This document shows, one piece after another, positions 1 through 8,609 of a stretch of DNA of 58,661 nucleotides; the stretch's first letter is position 1, and the number at the start of each line of letters is the position of its first letter. Source of the stretch: Burkholderia paludis. GTDB taxonomy: Bacteria > Pseudomonadota > Gammaproteobacteria > Burkholderiales > Burkholderiaceae. The DNA lies in the NCBI RefSeq assembly GCF_000732615.1, contig NZ_JPGL01000065.1, forward strand, positions 1 through 58,661, read 5' to 3'. Under the pieces are notes generated by a model. That model was given only the letters and a program-made list of their open reading frames with translations. It did no database searches and was not told the DNA's origin. The position numbers and the translations under genes were made by a program.

Positions 1-2
1 AC

Positions 3-26
3 GGGATGCAGGGCTATTCGTGGTGA
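3..26 (+). CDS. C-terminal tail of an upstream gene (partial)
   Basis: One frame entering from the left edge reads GMQGYSW and then a stop, 21 bp before the PAAR start. It may be the end of the preceding gene in the same operon. Too little is present to name it. Confidence 0.25.
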   Translation, partial: GMQGYSW

Positions 27-47
27 TCCAATTCGCGAGAAGGACGT

Positions 48-305
48 ATGCGCGGAATCATTCGAGTTGGTGACGTACACAGTCACGGCGGAGTCGTACA
101 GACGGGTGCGCCCAACAGTAAAGTCATGGGTCGCGCCGTGGGGCGTACCGGGGACCACTGTGTCTGTCCGATGCGCGGAGACGTTGTGATTGTCGAGGGC
201 GACCCGGAGATGAAGGTTGAGGGATCTCACGCGGCTTTTCACGGTCACAAAACTTCGTGTGGCGTCGTTCTGTTTTCTAGTCTGCCAACATCAGGGCGCC
301 CCTGA
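48..305 (+). CDS. PAAR domain protein (T6SS spike tip)
   Basis: Small 85-residue protein made of a single PAAR domain. It opens with RVGDVHSHGGVVQTGAP and carries the glycine-rich GRTGDHCVCP segment and a late HKTSCG motif; the His and Cys residues are those expected to hold the zinc at the tip of the cone. PAAR proteins cap the VgrG trimer of the type VI secretion system and sharpen or load the spike. It has no C-terminal toxin extension, so it is a bare tip or adaptor rather than an evolved effector. A good ribosome site (GAGAAGGA) precedes the ATG. The partner VgrG would lie off the left edge, and nothing else of a T6SS is visible here. Confidence 0.85.
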   Translation: MRGIIRVGDVHSHGGVVQTGAPNSKVMGRAVGRTGDHCVCPMRGDVVIVEGDPEMKVEGSHAAFHGHKTSCGVVLFSSLPTSGRP

Positions 306-738
306 GGTAGGCGGTGGGCGCTCTCCAATTCATGTGACTAAACATTGCGAAGAAGCTACCCGGGAGCGCGAAGTGTTGATGCCAGTGTTTTGGGGCACTA
401 CTCACTTCGCGTGTACCGCTGTTGACGATCGCTTTGAGATTTGAGGCGATGCTGAGAGCACTACGGCGAAAACAGCCCGTGACTTGTCTGGTGGCGATGG
501 TGGTTGTGGCAGCACTTACATCCTCACAGATCGTCTTGGCCAAGCGGATCACATTTGGCTTGTCGGCAAGATTCGCGTCGGAGTCGACTCGTCGGGCAGC
601 CTGCCGAAGTCAAGGCGAACGACTACATGACACTCGACAATACCGGTATCGCGCCCGCACCAGCCTGAACCAACCGGTTGACACGATTGCCGGCACAGTC
701 CGGGCGACGAATCCACCAAGGTACTCACGGCATTTTGC
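306..738. other. 433 bp without an intact gene; possible decayed ORF
   Basis: No complete gene is convincing. On the plus strand one frame reads through VFWGTTHFACTAVDDRFEI, a stop, then GDAESTTAKTARDLSGG and TYILTDRLGQADHIWLVGK, and ends near 629. This looks more protein-like than random but is broken by the stop at about 442. A second frame (422-742) holds a short hydrophobic stretch but overlaps the end of the convergent regulator gene. The place just downstream of a PAAR gene suits a decayed effector or immunity gene, but no family is recognised. Confidence 0.3.
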
Positions 739-3414
739 TTAACTGACCAACCCGAGTTTGCGCGCGATTGCGACGGCTTGTGTCCGGCTATGGGCACTCA
801 CCTTGGTGTTGATATTGCGCAAGTGCGTGCGAACCGTACTCTCGGACACGAACAGTTTTTCAGCTATTGCCTGATTGGAGTAACCCTCCGCCAGAAGCTG
901 AAGGACACGAATTTCCTTCGGCGTGAGCGGATCGAGCAGCCTGGGCAGTTCGGGCGTGCTCGGCGCAACCGGTTCGTCGGTCAGTCCGCAGATGCGTCCC
1001 AGTCTGAGCACATAATCCGCCAGGATGGGATCCGGTGACGCAGCACCGCTCGCATCGAGCGATCGGGAGAACTGTCGTAGCAACGGTCCGATATGTTGCT
1101 CGCCTTCGTCGAGCAGCAAGCGTACGAAGCCTTCCCGGCATGCTGCCTGGAGTACCGGACCAAGGATGGATTGAGCCGCCTCCGGCTCTCCGGCCCGGTG
1201 TTTCGCGATGGCCGCAAGCAGGCGCAGTTTCATTGCACGCCGGTGGCGCGCTTCCTGGTCGGCGAGCTCTGCGGCCTTGTTCAGCTGCAGGGCGGCAGCT
1301 TGAGCATCGCCCGCGAGGGCCTCCCATCGCAGTCTCGCAAGCGCCAGGTAATCGAGGTCGTTGCCGATCAGGTGCAGGTGCCCGACATGGCGCCAGAGTT
1401 CGGGGTCGTCGACGCGCGCCAGTTCGTCCTGTGCCGCACGATGATGCCCCTGCATCAAAAGAATACGGGCTCGCTCGAGTTTCGCACCAGCCGCCATGCG
1501 TGCAAGGCGTCGAACGTGCCCGAGATATTCCAGTTGCGTGAGAATTTCGAATGCTTCGTCGACATCTCCGCGAGCGAACGCGACGCGAGACTGCATCACG
1601 TGACCGAGCATGACGTGATCGGGGAGAAGAACGTCACGGGCGAGCGGAACGTAGACCTGAAGAAGATGTGCCGCCTGAGCGAGGTCGTTGGTTTCATACA
1701 CGGTGGCCGCGTACATCAATCCGGCCCACGCATTGCCGCCGGTATAACCGTCGTGATGTGAGCTGCCACTCCCCACCGCAATGCGCAACCGCGCGGTCGC
1801 TTCGCGCAGTCGCCCTTCCTGAAGGTCGAAAATTGCCTCGTTGGTTTCGGAATACATGACGTTGAAGGCACTAAAATCCGTGCCCTGCGAGCGTCTGGCC
1901 GCTTCCAGCAGACGGCGCGATTCCGCACGTTGGCCTGCCACCGCGAACTGGTTTGCCATGACGTTGGCGAGCATCATGTCGGCAAAGGCCGAACCGGTCG
2001 GACAATGCTTCAGGCACTCGCGCCCGACCTCGAGCGCCTCCTCGAAGCGATCCATCATGGCGAGCAGCACCGGGCGGACCGCGAGCACGTGCGGGCGCAC
2101 TTGCGGATCGTCCACTTCCACCAGGCGACTGGACTCGAGGAGTTCCATGGCTTCCCATGGACCGCGCGTGAAATTGACGGACCAGATGCGGGCCGCGAGC
2201 AACATCGGATGGTCGTGCAGGATCCGGGCGGGCAGCGCATCGAACCACCGCGAAAGCAGGCGCATCCTTCCCTGCGCGAGCAGCGGCAGCGCGTATTGCT
2301 CGAGCAGGTCGACTGCGCGCGGGAAGTCGCTTCCTTCGAGTGCGTGGTCGATGGCCGGGACGGGGCGCTGCTGACTCAGGTACCAATCGGATGCGGTCCG
2401 ATGCAATCGCGGCAGGTCATCCGGCGCGTCGCGCTGCAACTGTGCCTTCAGGAATTCGGCGATCAGGCTGTGGTATCGCCAGGTTCTGTCCTCGCTCTCG
2501 ATGGGGGCAATCAGGCTGGACGCCTCGAGCTGATTGAGGACCCGTTCGCAATCCATCTCGGGCAGGAGCTTCTGGCAAAGCGGGGCGCTCAGATAACGCA
2601 AGATGCTGGTTCGCAGCAGGAACTGGCGCACCGGCTCGGCTTGCTGGGCGAACACGTCCTCGGCCAGGTACTCCGCCACCGAACGATTGGTACCGGAGAA
2701 GCGGTCGATGAAGTCCGAGTGCGGATCGTTGCGACGTAGCGAAGCGGACGCCAGCCACAATGCCGCCGCCCATCCTTCGGTCTTGTTGTGCAGGCGTATC
2801 AACTCGCTTTGCGCAAGCGATGCGCCTTGGATGAGGCGGAAGAACTCGTCGGTCTCGTCGAGTGAAAATCGCAACGCCTGTGCATCGATCTCGACCAGTT
2901 GCCCACGCGCGCGCAGCCGCCCCATCCGCAGATCCGGCAAGCTGCGCGAACCGATTACGAGCTGACCTCCGTGCGGCAAGTGGTCGATGAATTCACGTAT
3001 CCAGGCGAGCACGCCCGGATCCTGCAGCACTTCGAAGTCGTCGAGGAACACCGCGAACGGCTTTTTCAGGCCGGCGACGGCGTTCATCACGCGCAATGCC
3101 GATTCACCGAGTGTCTCGGACGGCGGGAAACCCGGATCGGAAAAGGCGTCGTCGCCTACGACGGTCGCGATGGCGACCTTGAATCCCTGCAGGAAACGGA
3201 CGGGATCGTTGTCCGCGCTGTCGAGGGTAAACCATGCGGCCGACACGGAGATTTGTTCGAGTCGGGCACGATGCTGCAACATGGCTGTCGTTTTGCCGAA
3301 GCCGGCCGGCGCACGAACGAGAACCAGCCGGGGCGACGTCGATGCGTTCAGCAATTGACGGACACCCTGTCGAATCACCTGGGAAGCGGACGTGGCAGGG
3401 GGGCTGACTTTCAT
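739..3414 (-). CDS. LuxR-family ATP-dependent activator (MalT/AlkS-like, LAL)
   Basis: 891-residue regulator close in length to MalT (901). An STAND-type NTPase domain begins near residue 25, with Walker A APAGFGKTT at about 34-42. A long helical repeat (TPR-like) middle follows, and the C-terminal LuxR/GerE helix-turn-helix (LTPKEIRVLQLLAEGYSNQA... FVSESTVRTHL) occupies roughly the last 65 residues. Proteins of this group are inducer- and ATP-responsive activators of catabolic operons, AlkS and MalT being examples. There is no acyl-homoserine-lactone domain. The gene is divergent from the acyl-CoA ligase and heads the cluster. I chose the ATG at 3414 because it places the P-loop as in MalT; an in-frame ATG at 3453 adds 13 residues, and neither start has a strong ribosome site. 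I infer that it binds the six palindromes described separately. Confidence 0.85.
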   Translation of the reverse strand: MKVSPPATSASQVIRQGVRQLLNASTSPRLVLVRAPAGFGKTTAMLQHRARLEQISVSAAWFTLDSADNDPVRFLQGFKVAIATVVGDDAFSDPGFPPSETLGESALRVMNAVAGLKKPFAVFLDDFEVLQDPGVLAWIREFIDHLPHGGQLVIGSRSLPDLRMGRLRARGQLVEIDAQALRFSLDETDEFFRLIQGASLAQSELIRLHNKTEGWAAALWLASASLRRNDPHSDFIDRFSGTNRSVAEYLAEDVFAQQAEPVRQFLLRTSILRYLSAPLCQKLLPEMDCERVLNQLEASSLIAPIESEDRTWRYHSLIAEFLKAQLQRDAPDDLPRLHRTASDWYLSQQRPVPAIDHALEGSDFPRAVDLLEQYALPLLAQGRMRLLSRWFDALPARILHDHPMLLAARIWSVNFTRGPWEAMELLESSRLVEVDDPQVRPHVLAVRPVLLAMMDRFEEALEVGRECLKHCPTGSAFADMMLANVMANQFAVAGQRAESRRLLEAARRSQGTDFSAFNVMYSETNEAIFDLQEGRLREATARLRIAVGSGSSHHDGYTGGNAWAGLMYAATVYETNDLAQAAHLLQVYVPLARDVLLPDHVMLGHVMQSRVAFARGDVDEAFEILTQLEYLGHVRRLARMAAGAKLERARILLMQGHHRAAQDELARVDDPELWRHVGHLHLIGNDLDYLALARLRWEALAGDAQAAALQLNKAAELADQEARHRRAMKLRLLAAIAKHRAGEPEAAQSILGPVLQAACREGFVRLLLDEGEQHIGPLLRQFSRSLDASGAASPDPILADYVLRLGRICGLTDEPVAPSTPELPRLLDPLTPKEIRVLQLLAEGYSNQAIAEKLFVSESTVRTHLRNINTKVSAHSRTQAVAIARKLGLVS

Positions 3415-3566
3415 GCTCGGGATGCGCCGAGCTTCGACTGAAGGCGAAGTCATCTGCGAAGGCGGGAAAAGCGGGCCACGTAGTCTAGCAAAGCGGGCGT
3501 ATTTTCGCGTTCGGGGATTTCCCGTCGCACGGCATTCCGGCGCTCGGCGTCGTTGCGCCGACTCGA

Positions 3567-3611
3567 ATCGTCGTATCCGACGATGCCGGTACGCCGCCTT
3601 CGATTTAAAGT
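3567..3611 (+). promoter_or_regulatory. Palindromic operator 1 and -10, acyl-CoA ligase promoter
   Basis: Palindrome ATCGTCG-TATC-CGACGAT at 3567-3584, both 7-bp arms perfect, in the gap between the LAL gene and the acyl-CoA ligase. A -10-like TAAAGT sits at 3606-3611, its last base 35.5 bp from the palindrome centre. No -10-like hexamer sits at the mirrored position on the regulator side, so the box seems to serve only the ligase. Confidence 0.65.
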
Positions 3612-3672
3612 CGGATCGGGCTGTCGGGCATATGTGCAAGGCGCCTTTGCAACACAAGAAAACTGGAGACAC

Positions 3673-5313
3673 ATGAATCCGTACGCCTTTCCGTTGCTGA
3701 TCAAGCAACTGCTGGTCACGCCGATCGCGCAGCGCTCACGCAAGGAAATCGTCTACCGTGACCTCGCCCGTTTCGGCTATTCGACGCTGATCGAACGTAT
3801 CAACCGGCTTGGCAGCGCGCTGTCGCGACTCGGGGTCGGCGAAGGAAGTACGGTGGCCGTGCTCGACTGGGACACCAACCGCTATCTGGAAGCGTATTTC
3901 GCGGTTCCAATGCTCGGCGCCACGCTGATGACCGCGAATTTCCGCCTGTCCTCCGAGCAGCTTGCGTACACGCTCGATCATGCCGGCGTCGACACCATGC
4001 TGCTGAATGTCGATTTTCTGCCGATGATTCAGGAGATTCAGGATCGACTACCGCAGATCAGGCGCTTCATCTGTCTCAGCGACGACAAGGTGGCGCGCCC
4101 CGGATTCGCGTGGGTGGGCGAGTACGAATCGATGCTGGCGGCCGCTGACGCGGTGCATGCGTTTCCTGAGTTCGACGAGAACACGCGCGCGACGCTGTAT
4201 TACACGACGGGCACGACGGGTAATCCGAAAGGCGTGAGCTTCAGCCATCGGCAAATCGTGCTGCATTGCCTGACGGTGCTGGCGAGCGTTTCCCAGGCAG
4301 GCGAGAACGGTCGATTCTCGCGCAACGACGTGTATATGCCGCTCACGCCGATGTTTCATGCGCATGCATGGGGCTATCCATACATCGCCACGCTGTGCGG
4401 CTGGCAGCAGGTTTATCCCGGGCGCTACGAGCCGACGGTGATCGTCGATCTGGTCAAGCGCGAGCGCGTGACCTTCTCGCACTGCGTTCCGACGGTCCTG
4501 AGCATGGTGCTTGGGGCGCCGGGCGCATCCGGCGCGGATTTCAAGCGCTGGAAGGTGCTGATCGGCGGGAGCGCGCTGCCGCATGCGCTATGCAGACAGG
4601 CGCTCGCTCGCAATATCGATATCTATGCCGGCTACGGGATGTCGGAAAGCTGCCCGTTGCTGACGCTGGCGCAGGTAAAAACCGATCTTCTGGACGAGAC
4701 CCACGATGCCGCGGAGCGCGAAGCGCGCGATATCGCCATTCGCACGACCGCCGGGATGCCGATCCTGATGGCTCAGGTGCGGGTCGTCGACACGGCAGGC
4801 GAGTCGGTGCCGGACGACGGTGTATCGGTGGGCGAGGTCGTGGTACGCACGCCGTATCTGACGCAGTCGTACCTCGACAATGAGGCAGCCAGTGCGGCTC
4901 TCTGGGACGGCGGCTGGATGCATACCGGTGACGTCGGCCGTTTCGACGAGCATGGGTACCTCCATCTCGTCGATCGTGCGAAGGACGTGATCAAGAGCGG
5001 CGGCGAGTGGATTTCGTCGGTCGAGCTCGAGGCGCTGATCGGGCAGTATCCGGGCGTGGCCGAAGTGGCGGTGATCGGCATACCCGACGAGAAGTGGGGC
5101 GAACGGCCGCTGGCCGTGGTCGCAGCCCGACCGGATGCCGCACTCGATGCGGATACGTTGCGCCGGCACATGAGCGGGCTGGTCGAACGCGGGGTCATTC
5201 CGTCGTATGCGATACCGGACGCGTTCGAGCTCGTCGAGCAGATCGAGAGGACAAGTGTCGGCAAGCTGGACAAGAAGCGCCTCAGGGCACGCTATGCGCG
5301 ACAGCCCGGGTGA
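3673..5313 (+). CDS. Acyl-CoA ligase (AMP-forming, medium/long-chain type)
   Basis: 546-residue member of the ANL superfamily. The AMP-binding signature LYYTTGTTGNPKGVSFSH is at about residue 176. GYGMSESCP follows, then the W-x-HTGDVG stretch, and the C-terminal lysine region ERTSVGKLDKKRLR carries the expected catalytic Lys. It forms an acyl-adenylate and then the CoA thioester, so it would activate the carboxylic acid released by the alcohol and aldehyde dehydrogenases of the block, or an acid taken up directly. The ATG at 3673 follows GGAGAC, and operator 1 lies 88 bp upstream. The SDR at 5393 follows on the same strand and a strong terminator closes the pair. The family is clear but the chain preference cannot be read from sequence. 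Confidence 0.9.
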   Translation: MNPYAFPLLIKQLLVTPIAQRSRKEIVYRDLARFGYSTLIERINRLGSALSRLGVGEGSTVAVLDWDTNRYLEAYFAVPMLGATLMTANFRLSSEQLAYTLDHAGVDTMLLNVDFLPMIQEIQDRLPQIRRFICLSDDKVARPGFAWVGEYESMLAAADAVHAFPEFDENTRATLYYTTGTTGNPKGVSFSHRQIVLHCLTVLASVSQAGENGRFSRNDVYMPLTPMFHAHAWGYPYIATLCGWQQVYPGRYEPTVIVDLVKRERVTFSHCVPTVLSMVLGAPGASGADFKRWKVLIGGSALPHALCRQALARNIDIYAGYGMSESCPLLTLAQVKTDLLDETHDAAEREARDIAIRTTAGMPILMAQVRVVDTAGESVPDDGVSVGEVVVRTPYLTQSYLDNEAASAALWDGGWMHTGDVGRFDEHGYLHLVDRAKDVIKSGGEWISSVELEALIGQYPGVAEVAVIGIPDEKWGERPLAVVAARPDAALDADTLRRHMSGLVERGVIPSYAIPDAFELVEQIERTSVGKLDKKRLRARYARQPG

Positions 5314-5392
5314 GCCTGCAGGCGTGTCGACGTACGTCGCTGCATCGACGGGGACGGCGACCGTGGAAGTAACCGACTGACCGGGAGCAGGA

Positions 5393-6163
5393 ATGGATCT
5401 GGGTATCAAGCTGAAAGGGCGACGCGTACTGGTGACGGGAGCGTCGTCGGGTTTCGGAGAACATTTTTCGCGTCTGGCGGCCCGCTGCGGTGCGTCGGTC
5501 GTGATCGGCGCGCGGCGCGTCGCGCGACTTGAGGCGCTGGCCGGCGCGCTGCGAGAACTCGGCGCGCCGGACGTGACGGTGCTGCCGCTCGACGTCACGG
5601 ACGCCGCATCCGTATCGGCCGGGTTCGACACGATTTCGGCAACCGGGGCGCCACTCGATGTCGTCGTCAACAATGCGGGGATTTCCGGCGACGGACTCGC
5701 CATCGACCAGCCGATCGAGCGCTTCGACGAAGTGATGGCGATCAACGTGCGCGGTGCGTGGCTGGTCGCGACGGAAGCCGCGCGACGCTGGCGGGACACG
5801 ATGCGAGGCGGCGCGATCGTCAATATTGCCTCGATACAGGGTGAACGGGTGGCCACCGGTATCGCGGCCTATTCGACGTCGAAGGCCGCGGTCGTGCACA
5901 TGACGCGCAGCCTGGCACTTGAATGGGCGCGCTACGGGATTCGCGTGAATGCGATAGAGCCGGGTTACGTGCGTACCGAGATGACGGACGGGCTATGGGA
6001 CACCGATCATGGCAAGGCGATGATCAAGCGCATTCCGATGAGACGGCTCGGAACGCCGGAAGAACTCGACGGGGCGCTGCTGTTGCTGGCGACCGATGCG
6101 GGCTCGTGGATTACCGGTGCTGCGCTGGCCGTCGACGGCGGGCACCTGGTGTCGTCGCTCTGA
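5393..6163 (+). CDS. SDR oxidoreductase (short-chain dehydrogenase)
   Basis: 256-residue classical short-chain dehydrogenase. The cofactor motif TGASSGFG is at about residues 15-22, NNAG near 98, the catalytic Ser in NIASIQG, and the YSTSK Tyr/Lys pair near 162. It ends with the usual substrate-pocket segment and TGAALAVDGG. It is likely a 3-hydroxyacyl-CoA or hydroxy-terpenoid dehydrogenase. It lies 79 bp after the acyl-CoA ligase, has a GGAGCAGG ribosome site, and is followed by a rho-independent terminator, so the two genes form one transcription unit. Cofactor choice is not certain. Confidence 0.85.
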   Translation: MDLGIKLKGRRVLVTGASSGFGEHFSRLAARCGASVVIGARRVARLEALAGALRELGAPDVTVLPLDVTDAASVSAGFDTISATGAPLDVVVNNAGISGDGLAIDQPIERFDEVMAINVRGAWLVATEAARRWRDTMRGGAIVNIASIQGERVATGIAAYSTSKAAVVHMTRSLALEWARYGIRVNAIEPGYVRTEMTDGLWDTDHGKAMIKRIPMRRLGTPEELDGALLLLATDAGSWITGAALAVDGGHLVSSL

Positions 6164-6208
6164 GGAGGATTCGGGGCCGGTGGCGTTCGGCTCGCGGTCG
6201 GTGACAGG

Positions 6209-6239
6209 CGGGCGTTCGGTTGAACGCCCGTCTTTATTT
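6209..6239 (+). terminator. Rho-independent terminator after the ligase-SDR unit
   Basis: Perfect 9-bp stem CGGGCGTTC with loop GGTT and GAACGCCCG (6209-6230), followed by TCTTTATTT. It separates the ligase-SDR unit from the next promoter. Confidence 0.85.
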
Positions 6240-6250
6240 GTGTCGTGCGA

Positions 6251-6295
6251 TTCGTCGCTTCCGACGATGAGTTCGGGCATGTGCTTCCCTAAACT
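6251..6295 (+). promoter_or_regulatory. Palindromic operator 2 and -10, FadB-like gene
   Basis: TTCGTCG-CTTC-CGACGAT at 6251-6268 (inner six bases of each arm perfectly complementary). A -10-like TAAACT lies at 6290-6295, 35.5 bp from the box centre. It lies after the terminator and 64 bp before the TTG start, so a new transcription unit begins here. Confidence 0.65.
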
Positions 6296-6332
6296 GGTTC
6301 GCATCAGCCGTAGCGGACGTTTGGAGGAAGAT

Positions 6333-8486
6333 TTGCTTTTTCAGGGTGAAAACATCAGCGTGCTGTCGCTGGACGACGGGCTGGTCGAATTGCGATTCGA
6401 TCGACACGATGCGGCGATCAACAAGCTGGACGCACGCACGATCGACGAATTCCGGCAGGCGACGGCGTGCATCGCCGCGATGTCGGCGGTGCGCGGCGTG
6501 CTGGTGACGAGTGCAAAGGACGTGTTCATCGTCGGCGCCGACATCACGGAGTTTTCCGCGATGTTCCGGCAATCCGCGGGTGCGATTGCGACCGCCGTGC
6601 GCACGAACGACGCGCATGTGACGACGTTCGAGAATCTTCCCGTTCCGAGCGTGGTCGCGATCAACGGCTATGCGCTCGGCGGCGGGCTCGAACTGGCGCT
6701 GCTCGGCGCGTTTCGCGTGATGGCGTCGAATGCGCGGGTGGGCTTGCCGGAAGTCTCGCTCGGGCTGATTCCCGGGCTGGGCGGCACGGCCCGGCTGTCG
6801 CGGGTGGCCGGTCTGGCCGCCGCGATCGACTGGGTGGCGACTGGGCAATCGTTCGACGGCCACGCGGCGGTTGCGGCCGGCGTGGTCGATGAAGTCGTCG
6901 CGCCCGACATGCTGCGGGAGACCGCGCTCGCCTGGCTGCGGCGCGCAGCCGCCGGAGAAATCGACTGGCGAGCGGCGCAACGCCGCAAGAAGGTGCGTCT
7001 GCCGATATCGGCGCAAGAGGCCGTGGACGTGGTCGACCGCGCCCGGTCCACGCTCGGCGCGCTGCACGACCGGAACCGGCCGGCCGCTGCCATCGCGGCC
7101 GACACGATGGCGCGCGCCGCGGTGTGCGATCTCGACGAGGCGCTCGATCAGGAAGCCGATGCGTTCGGTCGTGTCGCGCGTACGCAAGCGGCCGCGTCGC
7201 TGGTCCAGGTCTTCCTCAACGAGCAGGTGCTGAAGAAGCAGGCCAGACGTATCGCGCGGGCGGCGCGGCCGGTCTCGCGGGGCGCGGTGATCGGTGCCGG
7301 CACGATGGGCGGCGGCATTGCATGCGCGAGCGCACTGCGTGGCATCGCGACGCGCATGAAGGACATCACGCAAGCACGGCTCGACGGGGGAATGGACTCG
7401 GCGCGCAAGCACATCGAGCAGCAGGTGCAGGGTGGCCGGCTCGACCTTCGGCAGGCCGACGCCTGTTACGCGTCGATCACGCCCCAGCTCGACGACACGG
7501 GCCTGGCCGATGTCGATTTTGCGATCGAGGCAGTGGTCGAGCAGCGTGACGTCAAACGCGGCGTACTCGCCGAACTCGAACAGCGGGTGCCCGCCGACGC
7601 GGTGCTGGCCTCGAATACGTCGAGCCTGCGTATCGACGAGCTTGCTTCCGCGCTGACGCGTCCGGAACAGTTGGTCGGCATGCATTTCTTCAATCCCGTC
7701 TCGACGACGAGACTGGTCGAGATCATACGCGGCAGCCGGACCGGCGATGCGGCCGTGGCGACCGCAGCGGGCTACGCGGTGGCATTGGGCAAGACCCCGA
7801 TCGTCGTGCGCGACTGCACGGGTTTCGTCGTCAACCGCGTGCTGACGCCCTACGTCAACGCATTTCTGCGTTTGCTGGAAGAGGGGGCCGATTTCGAAGC
7901 GGTCGACAGCGCGATGGAGGCGTTCGGTTGGCCGATGGGGCCGGCGTACTGGCTGGACGCGATCGGGATGGACGTTCTCGATCGCGTCGTCGAAGTGGTC
8001 GGTGCCGGCTATCGCGACCGGATGCCGCCGGTCGAGGGCAGCGCAATCGGGCGACTGGTCGAGCGGCAGCGCTATGGTCGGAAATCAGGCGAGGGATTCT
8101 ATCGTTACGAAGCCGCCGGCACGGGCAGGCCGTCGAGACACGCGTCGCCGGATGCGCATGCGCTGGTGGCGGCCCTTCAATCCGACGGCCCGGCAACCTT
8201 TTCAGATCACGCGATCGTCGAACGCATGATGCTGCCGATGATCGTCGAGGCGGCGCATGTTCTCGACGAGCGAGTGGTTGCGTCCGCAGCCGAACTGGAC
8301 ATGGCACTCGTCCTGGGGCTCGGTTTCCCCGCGCACGCGGGCGGCGCACTCAAGTATGCCGACTGGCTCGGTCTCGATCGCGTCGTTGCCATGTGCGACA
8401 GCCATGCCGACCTCGGCGCGCCTTATGTCCCGACGGAGAGCATGCGCGCGATGGCAGTGGCCGGCGCGTATTACTACCCGGCGTGA
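6333..8486 (+). CDS. FadB-like enoyl-CoA hydratase/3-hydroxyacyl-CoA dehydrogenase
   Basis: 717-residue two-domain beta-oxidation protein, close to E. coli FadB (729). The N-terminal crotonase domain has both catalytic glutamates in GGGLELAL and VGLPEVSLGL. The dehydrogenase domain starts near residue 316 with the NAD motif GAVIGAGTMGGG, followed by ASNTSSLRIDELA and the GMHFFNPV catalytic His, then a 3HCDH C-terminal repeat. It hydrates 2-enoyl-CoA and oxidises the L-3-hydroxyacyl-CoA. I place the start at TTG 6333: GGAGG ends 5 bp before it, the product then aligns with FadB (LLFQGENISVLSLDDG), and longer ATG starts would run back through operator 2 and the terminator. It is the first gene of a rightward set reaching the hydrolase at 14298. 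Confidence 0.92.
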   Translation: MLFQGENISVLSLDDGLVELRFDRHDAAINKLDARTIDEFRQATACIAAMSAVRGVLVTSAKDVFIVGADITEFSAMFRQSAGAIATAVRTNDAHVTTFENLPVPSVVAINGYALGGGLELALLGAFRVMASNARVGLPEVSLGLIPGLGGTARLSRVAGLAAAIDWVATGQSFDGHAAVAAGVVDEVVAPDMLRETALAWLRRAAAGEIDWRAAQRRKKVRLPISAQEAVDVVDRARSTLGALHDRNRPAAAIAADTMARAAVCDLDEALDQEADAFGRVARTQAAASLVQVFLNEQVLKKQARRIARAARPVSRGAVIGAGTMGGGIACASALRGIATRMKDITQARLDGGMDSARKHIEQQVQGGRLDLRQADACYASITPQLDDTGLADVDFAIEAVVEQRDVKRGVLAELEQRVPADAVLASNTSSLRIDELASALTRPEQLVGMHFFNPVSTTRLVEIIRGSRTGDAAVATAAGYAVALGKTPIVVRDCTGFVVNRVLTPYVNAFLRLLEEGADFEAVDSAMEAFGWPMGPAYWLDAIGMDVLDRVVEVVGAGYRDRMPPVEGSAIGRLVERQRYGRKSGEGFYRYEAAGTGRPSRHASPDAHALVAALQSDGPATFSDHAIVERMMLPMIVEAAHVLDERVVASAAELDMALVLGLGFPAHAGGALKYADWLGLDRVVAMCDSHADLGAPYVPTESMRAMAVAGAYYYPA

Positions 8487-8561
8487 TGCGCATGGAATTG
8501 CACTGTCGTTCGACCTTGCCTTTGCGTGTCGGCAAAAGCGTCGGGCGAAAGACAACCGTTC

Positions 8562-8584
8562 TGAACCGATCGACGTTCGGTTCA
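8562..8584. promoter_or_regulatory. Inverted repeat upstream of the SDR at 8610
   Basis: TGAACCGA and TCGGTTCA, perfectly complementary 8-bp arms around a 7-bp centre, in the 123-bp gap after the FadB-like gene. There is no T-run, so it could be an operator or an intercistronic hairpin. Its sequence differs from the six-copy palindrome. Confidence 0.35.
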
Positions 8585-8609
8585 CACTGAGATGATTCGA
8601 GGAGACGCT

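Noticed and set aside
422..742. 106-codon plus-strand frame with a hydrophobic stretch
   Set aside because: It overlaps the regulator gene end, has no ribosome site and the downstream half is low-complexity Arg/Ser/Thr.
739..3414. Quorum-sensing LuxR solo
   Set aside because: The protein has a STAND NTPase and TPR-like body, not an autoinducer-binding domain.
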